Numbered from the stretch's first letter, positions 1 through 23,843 are shown. The stretch is 64,000 nucleotides of DNA from Triplophysa rosa (GCF_024868665.1 NC_079913.1:3883951-3947950); one strand, 5' to 3'. Translations and numbers: made by a program. The notes: generated by a model from the letters alone, not told the origin.

Positions 1-955
1 GTCATTATTTTAGCTAAGAGGTCAGGAAGGTTTAAAAAGTCTCTTTAGAAACTCATATCAGGCATTTCATATCCGTTCTGCTCTTGTAGGTCAATCTGTT
101 CTAGTTTATCGGATCTTATTTGATTCCTGATTGGGTACATACGTTTCTGGTCATAGTGTTTATTTTATCACAGTTTATGTACATGTCTTCCTGACAGAAG
201 GTTAGAATGGCCAAGCAATAAGTGTGTGTTGCTTCAACACGTGTCTTCATGTATGTGAGAACAGAAGCTCTTATTTAATATTCCAGCACAGCTCTCTGCA
301 CTACAGTAACCAAAGTCATTCCTGTTATCAGACCCAAGAGCCTGACAACCTTTCTCGAACGGTATGATTTTACAGCATATTTTAACACATTTTTAGAGTA
401 TTTTGTGTATGTGGGCCTTAAATTTGTGTTTGTTGGAAAATATATGTGTACGTGTAGTTTACTTCTCAAACACCCATGAACAGGTTTATATGACAGAGGT
501 TTCGTTCGACAGGCATTGCAGTTTCATTCTTACGCATTTTGAAGTTGGTCAAGCAGCCAGCTGATATTATATAAAGTTCTACCTCCACACAAATACTACT
601 GATTCAATCATGTCCATATAAACACACACACACACTGTCCATGACAAACAATGAAATGGATTTATTTCCACTTTATTCAAGAGTGATCTATATAGAAAGG
701 TAATTAATTATAAGACATAATTTTAGAATCATATATAAGAATCATAATTTTTATGTGAGCGGGTTCATTTTTTTCTGTCGTTTTAATTGTTTGTTTCAGG
801 CTCTGGTTGTGTGAGAGAATTTCTTCCAGCACTTTAAGACAATGTTTGTTTGAATGTCGTTTTTTTGTTGTTGTTTGGTGTTTGTATATATTCTCATTGC
901 ATTCTGTCAATAAAGATCTATTCGGTGTATAATTTGTTGTGTTAGTAGCATACTT
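1..955. other. AT-rich flank, no gene seen
   Basis: No splice-compatible coding block or RNA gene is seen on either strand. A short (CA)n run lies near 625-636. The only open frames are short and lack codon structure. Confidence 0.5.
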
Positions 956-1490
956 ACAAGTACATCTCAAAAAATTAGAATATCAATAAAAAAGGATATT
1001 TTAAACAGAAATGTCAGGCTTCTGAAGAGTATGTTCACTTCTATGCACTCAATATTTGGTTGGATCTCCTTTTGGAGGCAATCAGCCTGTGGCACTGCTC
1101 GGGTGTAATGGAAGCCCAGGTTGCTTTGATAGCAACAGGACAGGCTGATTGCCTCCATGCCACGCTGCATTGATGCAGTAATTCATGCAAAAGGAGGCCC
1201 AACAAAGTATTGAGTGCATAGAAATGAACATACTTTTCAGAAACCTGACATTTCTGTTTAAAATATCATTTTTTATTGATCTTATGTAATATTCTAATTT
1301 TCCAAGACACTGAATTTTGGGTTTCCATTATCTGTAAGCCATAATCATCAAAATTTCAAGAAATAAAGCTTGAAATATTTCACTCTATGTGTAATGAATC
1401 TATATAATATATGGGTTTCACTTTCTGAAATGAGTGACAAAAAATATTGACCTTTTTCACGATATTCTAATTTTTTTTAGATGTACCTGT
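956..1490. mobile_element. Fold-back non-autonomous DNA transposon
   Basis: The left end (acaagtacatctcaaaaaat) and the right end (aaaaaatagatgtacctgt-like) form imperfect terminal inverted repeats of about 30 bp. A second internal inverted repeat pairs 1005-1070 (aacagaaatgtcaggcttct) with 1195-1262, so most of the left half folds into a hairpin. No transposase frame is present. The family resembles a repeat common in fish genomes; I cannot name the superfamily from sequence alone. Confidence 0.7.
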
Positions 1491-1654
1491 AAATATTAGA
1501 GTCAGAATATAAATCATAATATCTGGTAATTTAATTGCAGTTGAATTTACTTACTCATTTGGTATGATGTGAATCACAGCACATTATGATTGTGTGCATG
1601 AGATGTATAGCTCTATAGTTGTATACAAAGATCAAGTTATTTGGTGGTGTTGTG

Positions 1655-1668
1655 CTGCCATCTAGTGG
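1655..1668 (-). promoter_or_regulatory. CTCF-like motif
   Basis: The minus strand reads CCACTAGATGGCAG, which fits the CTCF core CCASYAGRKGGCRS at all 14 positions. It lies 2.4 kb upstream of the arid2 start codon. A motif match alone does not prove binding. Confidence 0.45.
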
Positions 1669-2005
1669 TTAAAACACTGTGTTTCATACTTCAATCTTAA
1701 ACACTACGTAATGTGTTATAGTAATGTTTGTTTAATAATGAGCATTTAGGTACAATTAACCCAGTTATCCTTTGAACCTAAACTTAAGATATTTTAACAG
1801 GTGTCATCTCCTCTGTAGATGTACTTTTATTGAAGTCCTTTGCACTTCCAAAATGTTTACTATTAAAAGATCTCATACTAACAACCTCAACAAGTTAATC
1901 AACAAGTTAAAAATAAAATACTGTGCGCAATGCATAATTATTACAGAGGCAAAACATCTACAATTTAAGTAAATAAAGTCAAACGCTCGACGGTTCTATA
2001 TTTAA

Positions 2006-2019
2006 CCACAAGAGGGCGC
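2006..2019 (+). promoter_or_regulatory. CTCF-like motif
   Basis: CCACAAGAGGGCGC fits the CTCF core at 13 of 14 positions. A weaker relative (11 of 14) lies at 2145-2158. With the minus-strand match at 1655-1668, the two stronger sites face each other upstream of arid2, the arrangement seen at some domain boundaries. Confidence 0.4.
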
Positions 2020-2698
2020 ACTGTAAAGTTGTTCAATTCTTAAAACCATTTTATGCCTCCTAAAAATAAGACTTAATCTGACATTATAGGTTCCAATGCT
2101 ACACGAATACATCTACTTTGATTTTGAAACAAAATACTTTAAACAGACTAGAGGGCGTTACGTAGCCTTTTTCTAATAAAGGTTACTACAGGTTAATTGA
2201 TATATTAAAGCCAGTTTATCCAAGTAAACATGCACAAACATTAGAAATGTACCGAATTTCTTCTTACATTCCTTATGGTCACTGCATATGAATGAGCAAT
2301 GTTGTTATACTAATGTTTATAGGATTCCCATCCCCGTTCACAAATAAACTTCATATTTTATACACTTCACAAATAAATAGTGAATATTCTACATTTTCAA
2401 AATAATTTAATTAAACATTTGACAAAAACTGCAGCTATAAAATGCATGTATAGCTTGTACGTGACTGTGGGAGGTCTGCTTTTAATGCAATAATAATAAT
2501 ATATAACAGCCCAAACTCCGTACGTAGACATCCAAATGTCTTCACAAATATGTAAATACTCAAACGTAAATCATAAAAATTACCAACGAAAAGCGATAAT
2601 TCATTTGAAAAATAAACCAGTTGCCTACATAAATAATTTCTACCTGATAAAACAAAAGCTATTGGATTTACGACAATACAAAATGATTCCCGTCAATG

Positions 2699-2992
2699 TT
2701 AAGGTTTATTACACGCTATTTCACAAATAACAATAAATAATTCCAGCTTGATGAATGTATTTGCATGCGTCTTTACTCGCGCTGCGCTCTCCCTGCTGTT
2801 AAAGCCAGAGCGCGCACACATTATTCTCCACTCCACCGCGCGTCGGCTCAACATTTCAGTCCGCGATGCGAAGGCCATTTGAAACTTGCTTTGAAATGTC
2901 GCCAAAAATATAAAACTCCAGAAGACGGCTTCGTTTAGCTGTTCGTATCGCCCGTTTAACAAAATGGGGTCTTTCGTGTCGAGCTCCGCCAT
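2699..2992 (-). CDS. Candidate small ORF divergent to arid2, function unknown
   Basis: A 97-codon frame begins at an ATG inside a CpG-rich, YY1-like context (acaaaATGGCGG) and starts MAELDTKDPILLNGRYEQ. The stop codon overlaps an AATAAA on the minus strand (tttatt at 2705-2710), so a short unspliced transcript could end there. The residues before the AT-rich tail look more protein-like than the surrounding short frames, but I recognise no family. The frame could instead be the first exon of a gene running off the left edge, with a splice donor I have not located, or a chance frame over a CpG island. Treat as tentative. Confidence 0.25.
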   Translation of the reverse strand: MAELDTKDPILLNGRYEQLNEAVFWSFIFLATFQSKFQMAFASRTEMLSRRAVEWRIMCARSGFNSRESAARVKTHANTFIKLELFIVICEIACNKP

Positions 2993-3110
2993 TTTGTGGC
3001 AGAATAACTTACGAGAGGGGTGCGTGTAATGGTTGAATGTAGTCACCCTGTGTCGTTTATATCCGCCCGGCGGTTATCACAAGGAACCGGGTGTAAACTC
3101 ATCGACCGAA
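2755..3110. promoter_or_regulatory. CpG-rich island with YY1-like motifs
   Basis: CpG density rises sharply against the AT-rich flank. Two AAAATGG/GCCATTTTG motifs of YY1 type lie at about 2960-2966 and 2988-2996. Being about 1 kb upstream of arid2 and separated from its promoter by AT-rich sequence, this could drive a divergent transcript or be a distal part of the arid2 promoter. Confidence 0.4.
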
Positions 3111-3559
3111 ACGTAGCGCTAACTAAACTACTTGAACTGCAGACACAACAGTTTAGCTGAGGCAAATGAAGTCTAACCTACATGCGTTGCCATATATAGG
3201 ATATTTTTATATTATAAATTTCAAAGGTTTGCATATAAAATACCTAGAATTTCTAAGTCGTATAAATTAGTCTTAAATTACATTAAGTATATAGTCATAT
3301 AAAAATATTTGGGCATATATAGAATGCAAAGTAATATTATAACAATAATACAACACAATAAGACAACTAAGTACTATTCGTTGTAGATGCCAATGAAAAC
3401 AATTATAAGAATCCACAGTTAAGAATGTGTTTACATATTTTAAAGTAACATTTCTTTCTGTGTTCTTGAATGGTTTATTTAAATATTTGTCTGCGGAGAA
3501 ACAAACAACTTTTTTAAGATGTAGTTTTATTTCTTATTCAGTGTAAGTGGACCATCCCC

Positions 3560-4079
3560 CACCGACTCTCATGGGCTCTTCCCGTTTTCAACGGTCGGGT
3601 ACAATTTTGAGACGTCCCCTTTCCCCCAGCGAGCTTCGTCTATTGTTCGCGAGCGGCGCTGTGGCGGTTGCACTACCACCGCTGGCCTGCTGAGGGCGCC
3701 ACGGAGCCGCGCGGCCTCGGGTCTTTTTGTCTGAACTGGATCCCGCTGCCGCTTCACAGTGTGCGCGATTAAACCGGAGCCCCGTCCGTCCCGCACTGTC
3801 AAAAAACCCACACCAAAACCCAACGCAAGCGCAGCCAGTACCGTTGATTTCCCGTGCAGCCGCGAGCATGACGGGTGCGGTGCTTTTAGGCTGAGCTCGG
3901 TCAGGTTTACGGGCTGTTCAGGGTGCCGTTGGAGCGGGTTTCTTCACTCTCCTCATCCGTCATTTCTTTAACTTTTCAAACACGCAGCCGCGCCGGAGCG
4001 GAGCGGACCGGAGCATGGGATCCCCGGACTCTTAGGAACCGAATCTGAGCCGGGGGTTTGACCGAATTTCAGCGAAACG
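3560..4079 (+). promoter_or_regulatory. arid2 promoter and 5' UTR (CpG island)
   Basis: The stretch up to the arid2 ATG is GC- and CpG-rich, with GC-box-like runs near 3990-4015 and no TATA box. This is typical of a housekeeping chromatin gene. The transcription start cannot be placed exactly. Open frames of 70-93 codons across the island are explained by high GC content and are not called as genes. Confidence 0.6.
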
Positions 4080-16943
<12,864 letters not shown>

Positions 16944-18275
16944 GCTCAACTCAACCCAAAAACCTTCAAAAGGAAATGAAAATGTTCCCGTTCCGCTGCC
17001 ACACAGGCCGCCAGCAGCGTCGGGGCGACGTCTCTTGGCCCTCTGAAACCCCACCTCTGTCTCTCCATTCCACCGATCCCCCTCCCTCCCCCTTACAAAC
17101 TGCCACGGGTCTTCCACCAGCCACTCAGAAACCAGCGCACATTTCACTCTTCGAACCGCCTCGTCACGCCCGGCAGAACGAGCACATTTTTGTAGTCCCA
17201 GAGGAGCGCCGCCGATCGGGGCAGGGGATCACGTGGGCGGGGGCAAGTGGACATGCGGTGCGGGTCGGCAGAGGTGTGGCTAGATGATTTTTGTTGTTTT
17301 TGTTTTTTCTTTGTAACTTGATAGCTTGGTTTTCTTACTTGAGCCGATTATATTTTCACTTATTTATTATTGAAATAAATACCGATATGAGTAAATGAGA
17401 AAAAAAAACTAGTGTAAATATTTGTGAATAGATATAAAGTTAAATGAGTCTCCTCCTTCATGCCGCTGCAGCCCGTTGGTATCAGAAGCATTACTTTAGT
17501 AGATTCAGACTCGCCTCTGTTATTTTAACCCCTCGTATGAGATGTGATTCTATACTCAGCAGTGGATGAATGTACTTAACCCTGTAAATATTCTGCGAAG
17601 GTACTGATGCTGTAAAGTTTTGGGAGGGCTGGCAGAGGCCTACAAGGTTTTTCTTTGTGGAACTGTGATATTCCCCTCATTGGCCCCTCTTTCTTTTTGT
17701 ACTATGTAACTTGTAGAACTCATTTTGCTGGCTGAAAGAGTATGAAATAATATATCGTATGTCATTTTGTAGAAGAGATGAATATTGAAGGTATTCCCCA
17801 CAACCTGTATTCACTGTAACGCCAGTGTGCGAGCTGCCCGCCCGTGCGCCAGTCCTTTTGTATTTGTAAATTGGTTTAAATACATGGAGTTTTATACAGG
17901 TTTTCTCCTGTGTTCTTTTCTTTCCTTGCAGGTATGATATTTTCCTCCAGATCGTTTTCTATCTTAATATAGTGTGGGGATTTTATTGTACTCTTTTTTT
18001 TTTTCCTGTTTTGTTTGTTTTTTCCATTCGTTCTTACGACCATGCCACATTCCGGCTCCCGGACCCCCAGGCTGTCCTCTTTTGCTGTGTGTTGTGTAAC
18101 ATTTATTACTGCCTGTTGTGTTAGCATCCCAGCGGGGTCACGGCCCCCACTCACCATTTTTGCAGTGTCTGTAGGGTGTGTGATGATACATATATCTAAC
18201 AGTCTGATATAGATTGGCTTCATTTACTTTGGTGACTGTTTATAGTTTTTAAATAAAAGAATGAACATTTTTGCC
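16944..18275 (+). terminator. arid2 3' UTR and poly(A) signal
   Basis: About 1.3 kb of non-coding sequence follows the stop. The best distal poly(A) signal is AATAAA at 18252-18257, after a T-rich stretch. A possible proximal signal (AAATAAATA) lies near 17374. Frames within the region are short and unconvincing. Confidence 0.7.
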
Positions 18276-18289
18276 ATGCTTTTGACATG

Positions 18290-18975
18290 CTTTTTTCTTT
18301 GGAATCTCTTGCACACTTCATAAAAAAACATTCATCTGTTTGTGTTGCTAAATAAAAAGGGCTCAATCTTCCCACAGATTTTATAACCTCTGATCTAACT
18401 CACAAATGCCGGTCATGCACAGGTGAAAATCAAGACTAATGAACTTCAGGTGTGTTTCAGTGGGATATAAACTCCACAAATTGTCTAGGATTTACTGATT
18501 GGATAATTTCGGGTGTGAAATAAACACGGTACAAACCGTACACCACCAACATTTTATTTTATATAAAGTTTTTTTATAGGAAATGTTGTGACCTGTACAT
18601 TTTGGAAAGCTGTTTTTCTCTGATGAGCCCAGTTAAAAAATTCTATGAAATCTATGATTTACTGCAGTGAGTTATATAAAAACCGATATACACTTGCATA
18701 ACAAAGTTGTTCATAATTAAATAAAAATCACAAAAATAAAATGTTTTGTGAATTAAACATCTCGGGAGAATGCTGGTCTTTCATACTTTGAAGTCTGTTT
18801 GAAAGAGTTTGAAATCTTTGTTCCTTTTCCTAAATCAAATCACACTGCTTTTAAGCTCCATTACTCGCGATAAAACCTCTACTTAAGTATCAAGTTTGTT
18901 GGTTTAGGGGTTGAATGTTTGTTTTCTGGGATTTAATATGATTTTGAAAGTCGAAGAACCCAGAACAAATCCAAA
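18290..18975. other. Intergenic sequence, nothing identified
   Basis: AT-rich sequence past the arid2 3' end, with no gene, RNA gene or repeat boundary that I can recognise. Confidence 0.4.
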
Positions 18976-18979
18976 CTCT

Positions 18980-20157
18980 TATACTAAAATGCATTGGCTC
19001 AGGGGGTTAAGCTCTTGCCTTTCTTACCTGAAAGTCTTCAAATCGCATTCAAAACTCTACATAAAATACACAGAAAACACAGAACCTGAATGAAAAATCA
19101 TATCAAACCTCTGCAAACTCAACATCTCAGGGGTTGAATGGTCTTGGTTCAAATCTCACTATTAAGATTTTTAAATGGCATTAAACAAAAAGCAAACTTC
19201 TGCAAAATCTCTTGATTTTCATACCTGATAGTCCTGGTTCAAATCTCACTGTTTTAAGACTTTGACATTGCATTCAACAAATCCAGCAGTTTTTAAGGTT
19301 CTGTGATCATATAAAACAGAAAACCTCATCTTAAAAAGTGAGCTCAGCTAAACACTTGTTTCAATTGAAATTCCACAGTAGGCCTTTTTGCTTTTTTAAA
19401 TCAGGTAAAACAAACATCCTTTATCATAAAAACCCTCTGCAAAACCATGCAAGTCCAGTCGCTCAGGGGCTAAATTCTTGCACTCAGTATTTGAAAATAC
19501 GGGTTCAAATCCCATAATCTTTAAGGTTCTGTAATCATAAAAAGAGAACCTCCCTGAAAAATACTCAGGTGCACCCATGACTTATTAACCCTAATATTAA
19601 CCCTGAAACTTGATCCAGAGGCACATTGAGAAGAGCCTTAACCCTGTAGAGCACAGTGGTTCAGAGGTACACTTACTGAGCACTAAAATAGACAGTTTAG
19701 GCTTCAAGTCTGGCCCTTTGCGTTGTAAGATGTCGCTTATGTGCCCCTGATTAAAATATTGTAATATAAATCCACCCGGAGAACTATCACAAATATGGAC
19801 AGCTGGTGCACATGGCGTAGAGTTCAAACCCAGGCTCTGAGACTTTAAGTGTCCACTCATATCTCTTACTCAGTCTTGGTTTAAAGAATAATAGATAAAT
19901 GCGCACAGAGAACTGTCATAAGTGTGTCTGGCACAGTGGCTCTGGTGGATGTGCCTTTACATGAGAACATGTAGCCAATGGTTCAAGGCTGTCCTCTGAC
20001 ACTTTAAGTGTTCAATGACAGCTCTTATGTGCAACTGATTAAAAAAAAGATAAATACGCCCGGAGAACTGTCACATAATGTGCAGGACCCAATGGCTCAG
20101 GTGGATGAGCACTGAAACTGGATCAGGAGAACTCGGGTTCAAAGCCAGGTGGTGGCA
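18980..20157 (+). repeat. Cluster of eight diverged tRNA-like units, + strand
   Basis: Successive units have A-box-like and/or B-box-like elements. They lie near 18987-19050 (ATTGGCTCAGGGGGTTAAGC), 19125-19165, 19225-19255, 19448-19515 (CGCTCAGGGGCTAAATTC with GGGTTCAAATCCC), 19640-19710, 19800-19845, 19925-20010 and 20083-20155 (ATGGCTCAGGTGGATGAGC with CGGGTTCAAAGCC). They differ strongly from one another, lack paired acceptor stems and CCA-ready ends, and have no SINE tail. They are better described as decayed tRNA-like repeats than as functional tRNA genes. Confidence 0.55.
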
Positions 20158-20159
20158 TG

Positions 20160-20345
20160 TTCTGCACACAAAGACTGAAGGGCAAGATAGGAATCACCAC
20201 AGGCAACGGACAAAGCAGGATCCAAATCCTGGTGGAGGTACAACACATGAAGGCTGGATAGCATGAGAAGATTCCCAAGCTGTGAAAGGGGGGAGATGTT
20301 GGAGTGTGTCTCCCCTGAGGTTTAGGAGTGTAGAAGCAGAGGGTT
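20160..20345 (+). mobile_element. LTR-retroelement-like fragment with polypurine tract
   Basis: A purine run (AAAGGGGGGAGA) at about 20285-20296 is followed directly by TGTTGGAGTGTGTCTCC, the layout of a polypurine tract next to a 3' LTR beginning TG. A related copy lies at 22740-22965 in the same orientation. No complete LTR or retroviral-type frame is recognisable, so this is a degraded fragment. Confidence 0.4.
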
Positions 20346-20450
20346 AAGCAACAATTGACAATTTTTTTCCATCTGACTTGAAAACAGTTCTTTAGAACTT
20401 GCTATAACACACAAACACACAAACAAACAAAATCCCTTTCACTTGTTTGG

Positions 20451-20684
20451 CACTGTTCCTCCCACCTGACTTTTGGATGCTCCTGCTTGGCACTGTTCCT
20501 CCCACCTGACTTTTGGATGCTCCTGCTTGGCACTGTTCCTCCCACCTGACTTTTGGATGCTCCTGCTTGGCACTGTTCCTCCCACCTGACTTTTGGATGC
20601 TCCTGCTTGGCACTGTTCCTCCCACCTGACTCTTGGATGCTCCTGCTTGGCACTGTTCCTCCCACCTGACTCTTGGATGCTCCA
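20451..20684. repeat. 40-bp minisatellite, six copies
   Basis: The unit begins cactgttcctcccacctgac and ends ggatgctcctgcttgg. It recurs every 40 bp at 20451, 20491, 20531, 20571, 20611 and 20651. The last two copies share a C variant (ctcttgg in place of cttttgg), implying stepwise expansion. It lies where the tRNA-like units switch strand. Confidence 0.95.
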
Positions 20685-20689
20685 TCATT

Positions 20690-20778
20690 CAGATGCAAGT
20701 CAACACCTGGACTCAAACCCCAGACCTTTCGATCTAAGGGTAGTATTCCTCACCACTGAGCCATTGGACACTGCATGC
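20690..20778 (-). repeat. tRNA-like unit, best preserved of the cluster
   Basis: On the minus strand this reads GTCCAATGGCTCAGTGGTGA, then an anticodon-arm-like CCTTAGATCGAAAGG, then a T-arm-like CTGGG GTTTGAG TCCAG with 5-bp pairing and a 7-nt loop. The acceptor stem is not convincing. It may be a tRNA pseudogene that founded the adjacent B modules. Confidence 0.5.
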
Positions 20779-20814
20779 TCAGTGCAGTTCTCCGGGTAAT
20801 TTTATCTTTTTTAT

Positions 20815-22350
20815 ATATACCTGGTCCACATAAGATATTATCATCCAAAGCTGGGTTTGAACCCTGAGCTAACACACCCAGGGCAAGTGCACATTACCAC
20901 CAGACCATTGGACACTGCGTGCTCAGGACAGTTCTCCGGGTAATTTTATCTTTTTTATATATACCTGGTAAACATAAGATATTATCATCCAAAACTGGAT
21001 TTGAACCCTGAGCTACCAAGCCCAGGGCAAGTGCACATTACCACCAGACCATTGGACAATGCATGCTCAGGACATTTCTCCTGGTAATTTTAACTTTTTT
21101 ATTACCCAAAGCTGGCCTTTCTCACTGAACTTTCACGCTTAAGGCCACAGTTCCTCACCACTGAGCCATTGGACACTGCATGCTCAAGAGAGTTCTAGTA
21201 ATTTTATCTTTTTTATATATACCTGGTAAACATAAGATATTATCATCCAAAACTGGATTTGAACCCTGAGCTACCAAGCCCAGGGCAAGTGCACATTACC
21301 ACCAGACCATAGGACACTGCATGCTCAGGACATTTCTCCTGGTAATTTTAACTTTTTTATTACCCAAAGCTGGCCTTTCTCACTGAACTTTCACGCTTAA
21401 GGCCACAGTTCCTCACCACTGAGCCATTGGACACTGCATGCTCAAGAGAGTTCTAGTAATTTTATCTTTTTTATATATACCTGGTAAACATAAGATATTA
21501 TCATCCAAAACTGGATTTGAACCCTGAGCTACCAAGCCCAGGGCAAGTGCACATTACCACCAGACCATAGGACACTGCATGCTCAGGACATTTCTCCTGG
21601 TAATTTTAACTTTTTTATTACCCAAAGCTGGCCTTTCTCACTGAACTTTCACGCTTAAGGCCACAGTTCCTCACCACTGAGCCATTGGACACTGCATGCT
21701 CAAGAGAGTTCTAGTAATTTTATCTTTTTTATATATACCTGGTAAACATAAGATATTATCATCCAAAACTGGATTTGAACCCTGAGCTACCAAGCCCAGG
21801 GCAAGTGCACATTACCACCAGACCATAGGACACTGCATGCTCAGGACAGTTCTCCTGGTAATTTTAATTTTTTTATTACCCAAAGCTGGCCTTTATCACT
21901 GAAATTTCACGCTTAAGGCCACAGTTCCTCACCACTGAGCCATTGGACACTGCATGCTCAGGAGAGTTCTAGTAATTTTATCTTTTTTATATATACCTGG
22001 TAAACATAAGATATTATCATCCAAAACTGGATTTGAACCCTGAGCTACCAAGCCCAGGGCAAGTGCACATTACCACCAGACCATAGGACACTGCATGCTC
22101 AGGACAGTTCTCCTGGTAATTTTAATTTTTTTATTACCCAAAGCTGGCCTTTATCACTGAAATTTCACGCTTAAGGCCACAGTTCCTCACCACTGAGCCA
22201 TTGGACACTGCATGCTCAGGACAGTTCTCCTGGTAATTTTATCTTTTTTATATATAACTGGTCCACATAAGAAATTATCATCCAAAGCTGGATTTGAACC
22301 CTGAGCTACCAAGCCCAGAGCAAGTGCACATTACCACCAGACCACTGGGC
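20815..22350 (-). repeat. 258-bp tandem array of alternating tRNA-like modules
   Basis: Landmark ggtaaacataag recurs at about 20967, 21225, 21483, 21741 and 21999, a period of 258 bp. Each period holds two tRNA-like modules read on the minus strand. Module A has an exact B box, GGTTCAAATCC, and an A-box-like TGGTCTGGTGGTAATG (about seven copies from 20852). Module B has a near-consensus A box, TGGCTCAGTGGTGAGG, but a degraded B box (five copies from 21111). Neighbouring copies are nearly identical, so expansion is recent. One single A module precedes the dimers. Confidence 0.85.
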
Positions 22351-22739
22351 ACTGCATGCTACAGACACTTCTGGTAACTTACAACCTTCCAGTAAATGTT
22401 TGCAACATCACAGCCACACTGCGAAAAACACTTATACGTTATGTATGAGAAAATTATATTAGTTATTCTGCATCAACTACAGCTTATCTTTTGGGATCAA
22501 CCTAAAGCTATCACTTTTCATACCAATAAACAATAAACAACACCATAAGGTGCAGTTGGATTATCCAACTTCCAAGGTAAATTTTTATGAAATAAACGTC
22601 CCAAATTTTGCTGCCTTCGTGAGTCTTACTTCATATAGGTGCTAGACTACGTTGACTAGATTCTATTCATATGAGAACATATTACTACCTGCTTGAGTAC
22701 AACCAGATTTAATTCAGCATTTTTTTTGTGGCTAAGATG

Positions 22740-22965
22740 CCAGGCTGACCTGAACATGAAGGCCGGAGGGCATGAATACCAGAATACCTGGATCCAAAAC
22801 ATCGGACGTACGTCCCAAAAAGGGGGGCAGAGACACACGAGTATAGAATTAGAGGTAAGAACACTGACAATCGACCAATCAGACCAGGATAGATGTCCCA
22901 CAAGTGAATGCAGGAGTGGAACTGAGAAAAGGGGGAGATGTTGGAGTGCGTCTCCACCCCAAGTT
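22740..22965 (+). mobile_element. Second LTR-retroelement-like fragment
   Basis: The sequence repeats the polypurine tract and TGTTGGAGTGCGTCTCC junction (about 22929-22955) and shares upstream text with 20220-20345 (TGAAGGC-GGA-GGCATGA). Same orientation as the copy at 20160-20345; together they flank the minus-strand part of the tRNA-like cluster. Confidence 0.4.
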
Positions 22966-23050
22966 CCCAGAGAATGCCAACAGGGGGATATGCATTAAAT
23001 CTTAATAAATGGTTTTGGAATATCTCTTACATAACACTACAGATAAAATG

Positions 23051-23523
23051 TTAAAGGGACAGTTCACCCAAAAGGAAAATTCTCACCGTCAGGTTGTTTC
23101 AAACCTAAATTTCTCTGTTCTATTGAACACCAAGAAATATATTTGGAAGAATGTTAGCACTTTTCAGTTCCGGGACATCATTCACTACCATTGTTGACAA
23201 AATGTTTATATGCTCTCCTACTTGTAAGTCGCTTTGGATAAAAGCGTCTGCCAAATGAATAAATGTAAATGTACCATGGTAGAAAAAAAATGTGTGTATT
23301 TTTTGTTTTGTTGCAAAACAAACAGTTCTGGGGCACCTTTGATGACCATTTAATTCTTCCTGCTATGGTAGTCAATGATGTTCCAGAACTGAAAATTGCT
23401 AACATTCTTCCAAATATCTTTCTCTGTATTCATCAGAACAAAGTAATGTATACAGTTATGAAACAACCTGAGGATAAGTAAATGATGACATCATTTTCAT
23501 TCATGGGTGAACTATCCCTTTAA
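23051..23523. mobile_element. TTAA-flanked MITE interrupted by a SINE tail
   Basis: The left end TTAAAGGGACAGTTCACCC and the right end GGGTGAACTATCCCTTTAA are inverted repeats with TTAA at the edges. A TTAA target suggests a Kolobok or piggyBac-type origin. Inner inverted copies (near 23140 and 23395) keep the fold-back form. Confidence 0.8.
23221..23275 (+). mobile_element. Isolated SINE/L2 tail nested in the MITE
   Basis: CTTGTAAGTCGCTTTGGATA onward matches the tail of the SINE at 12152-12302. No tRNA head precedes it, so this is a 5'-truncated insertion inside the older MITE. Confidence 0.8.
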
Positions 23524-23843
23524 AGGCTCTTTAGGTCACTTTGCTTATAGCGTCTGCTAAATTATTAATTGTAAACACAAACTACTGGATAAAAGCACTT
23601 GCTAAATGCATAAGCCATACACCTACAGTACATTGGCTTTAGAGACACACTGGTCATGCCGGATAAAATGATAAAGAAATAAATTAAATAATTATAAATA
23701 TTTTAACGGCTCTACAAATACTGCATACCAATTTGTCTAGACATAATAGTGTAGACATATTAATCATAAAAATGGCACTGGTTTATTCAAGTATTAAAAA
23801 AATCTGCATTTCTGCCTTAAATTCTATTTAAAATCTATATTCA

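Noticed and set aside
19448..19515. Functional tRNA with long variable arm
   Set aside because: A and B boxes are present but acceptor-stem pairing is not, and neighbouring units show the same decay.
20392..20716. Apparent repetitive protein (about 100 codons) over the minisatellite
   Set aside because: The 40-bp unit is not a multiple of three; open only by chance in several frames.
20451..22350. CRISPR-like repeat-spacer array
   Set aside because: Units are head-to-tail with no unique spacers, in a vertebrate genome; this is satellite DNA.
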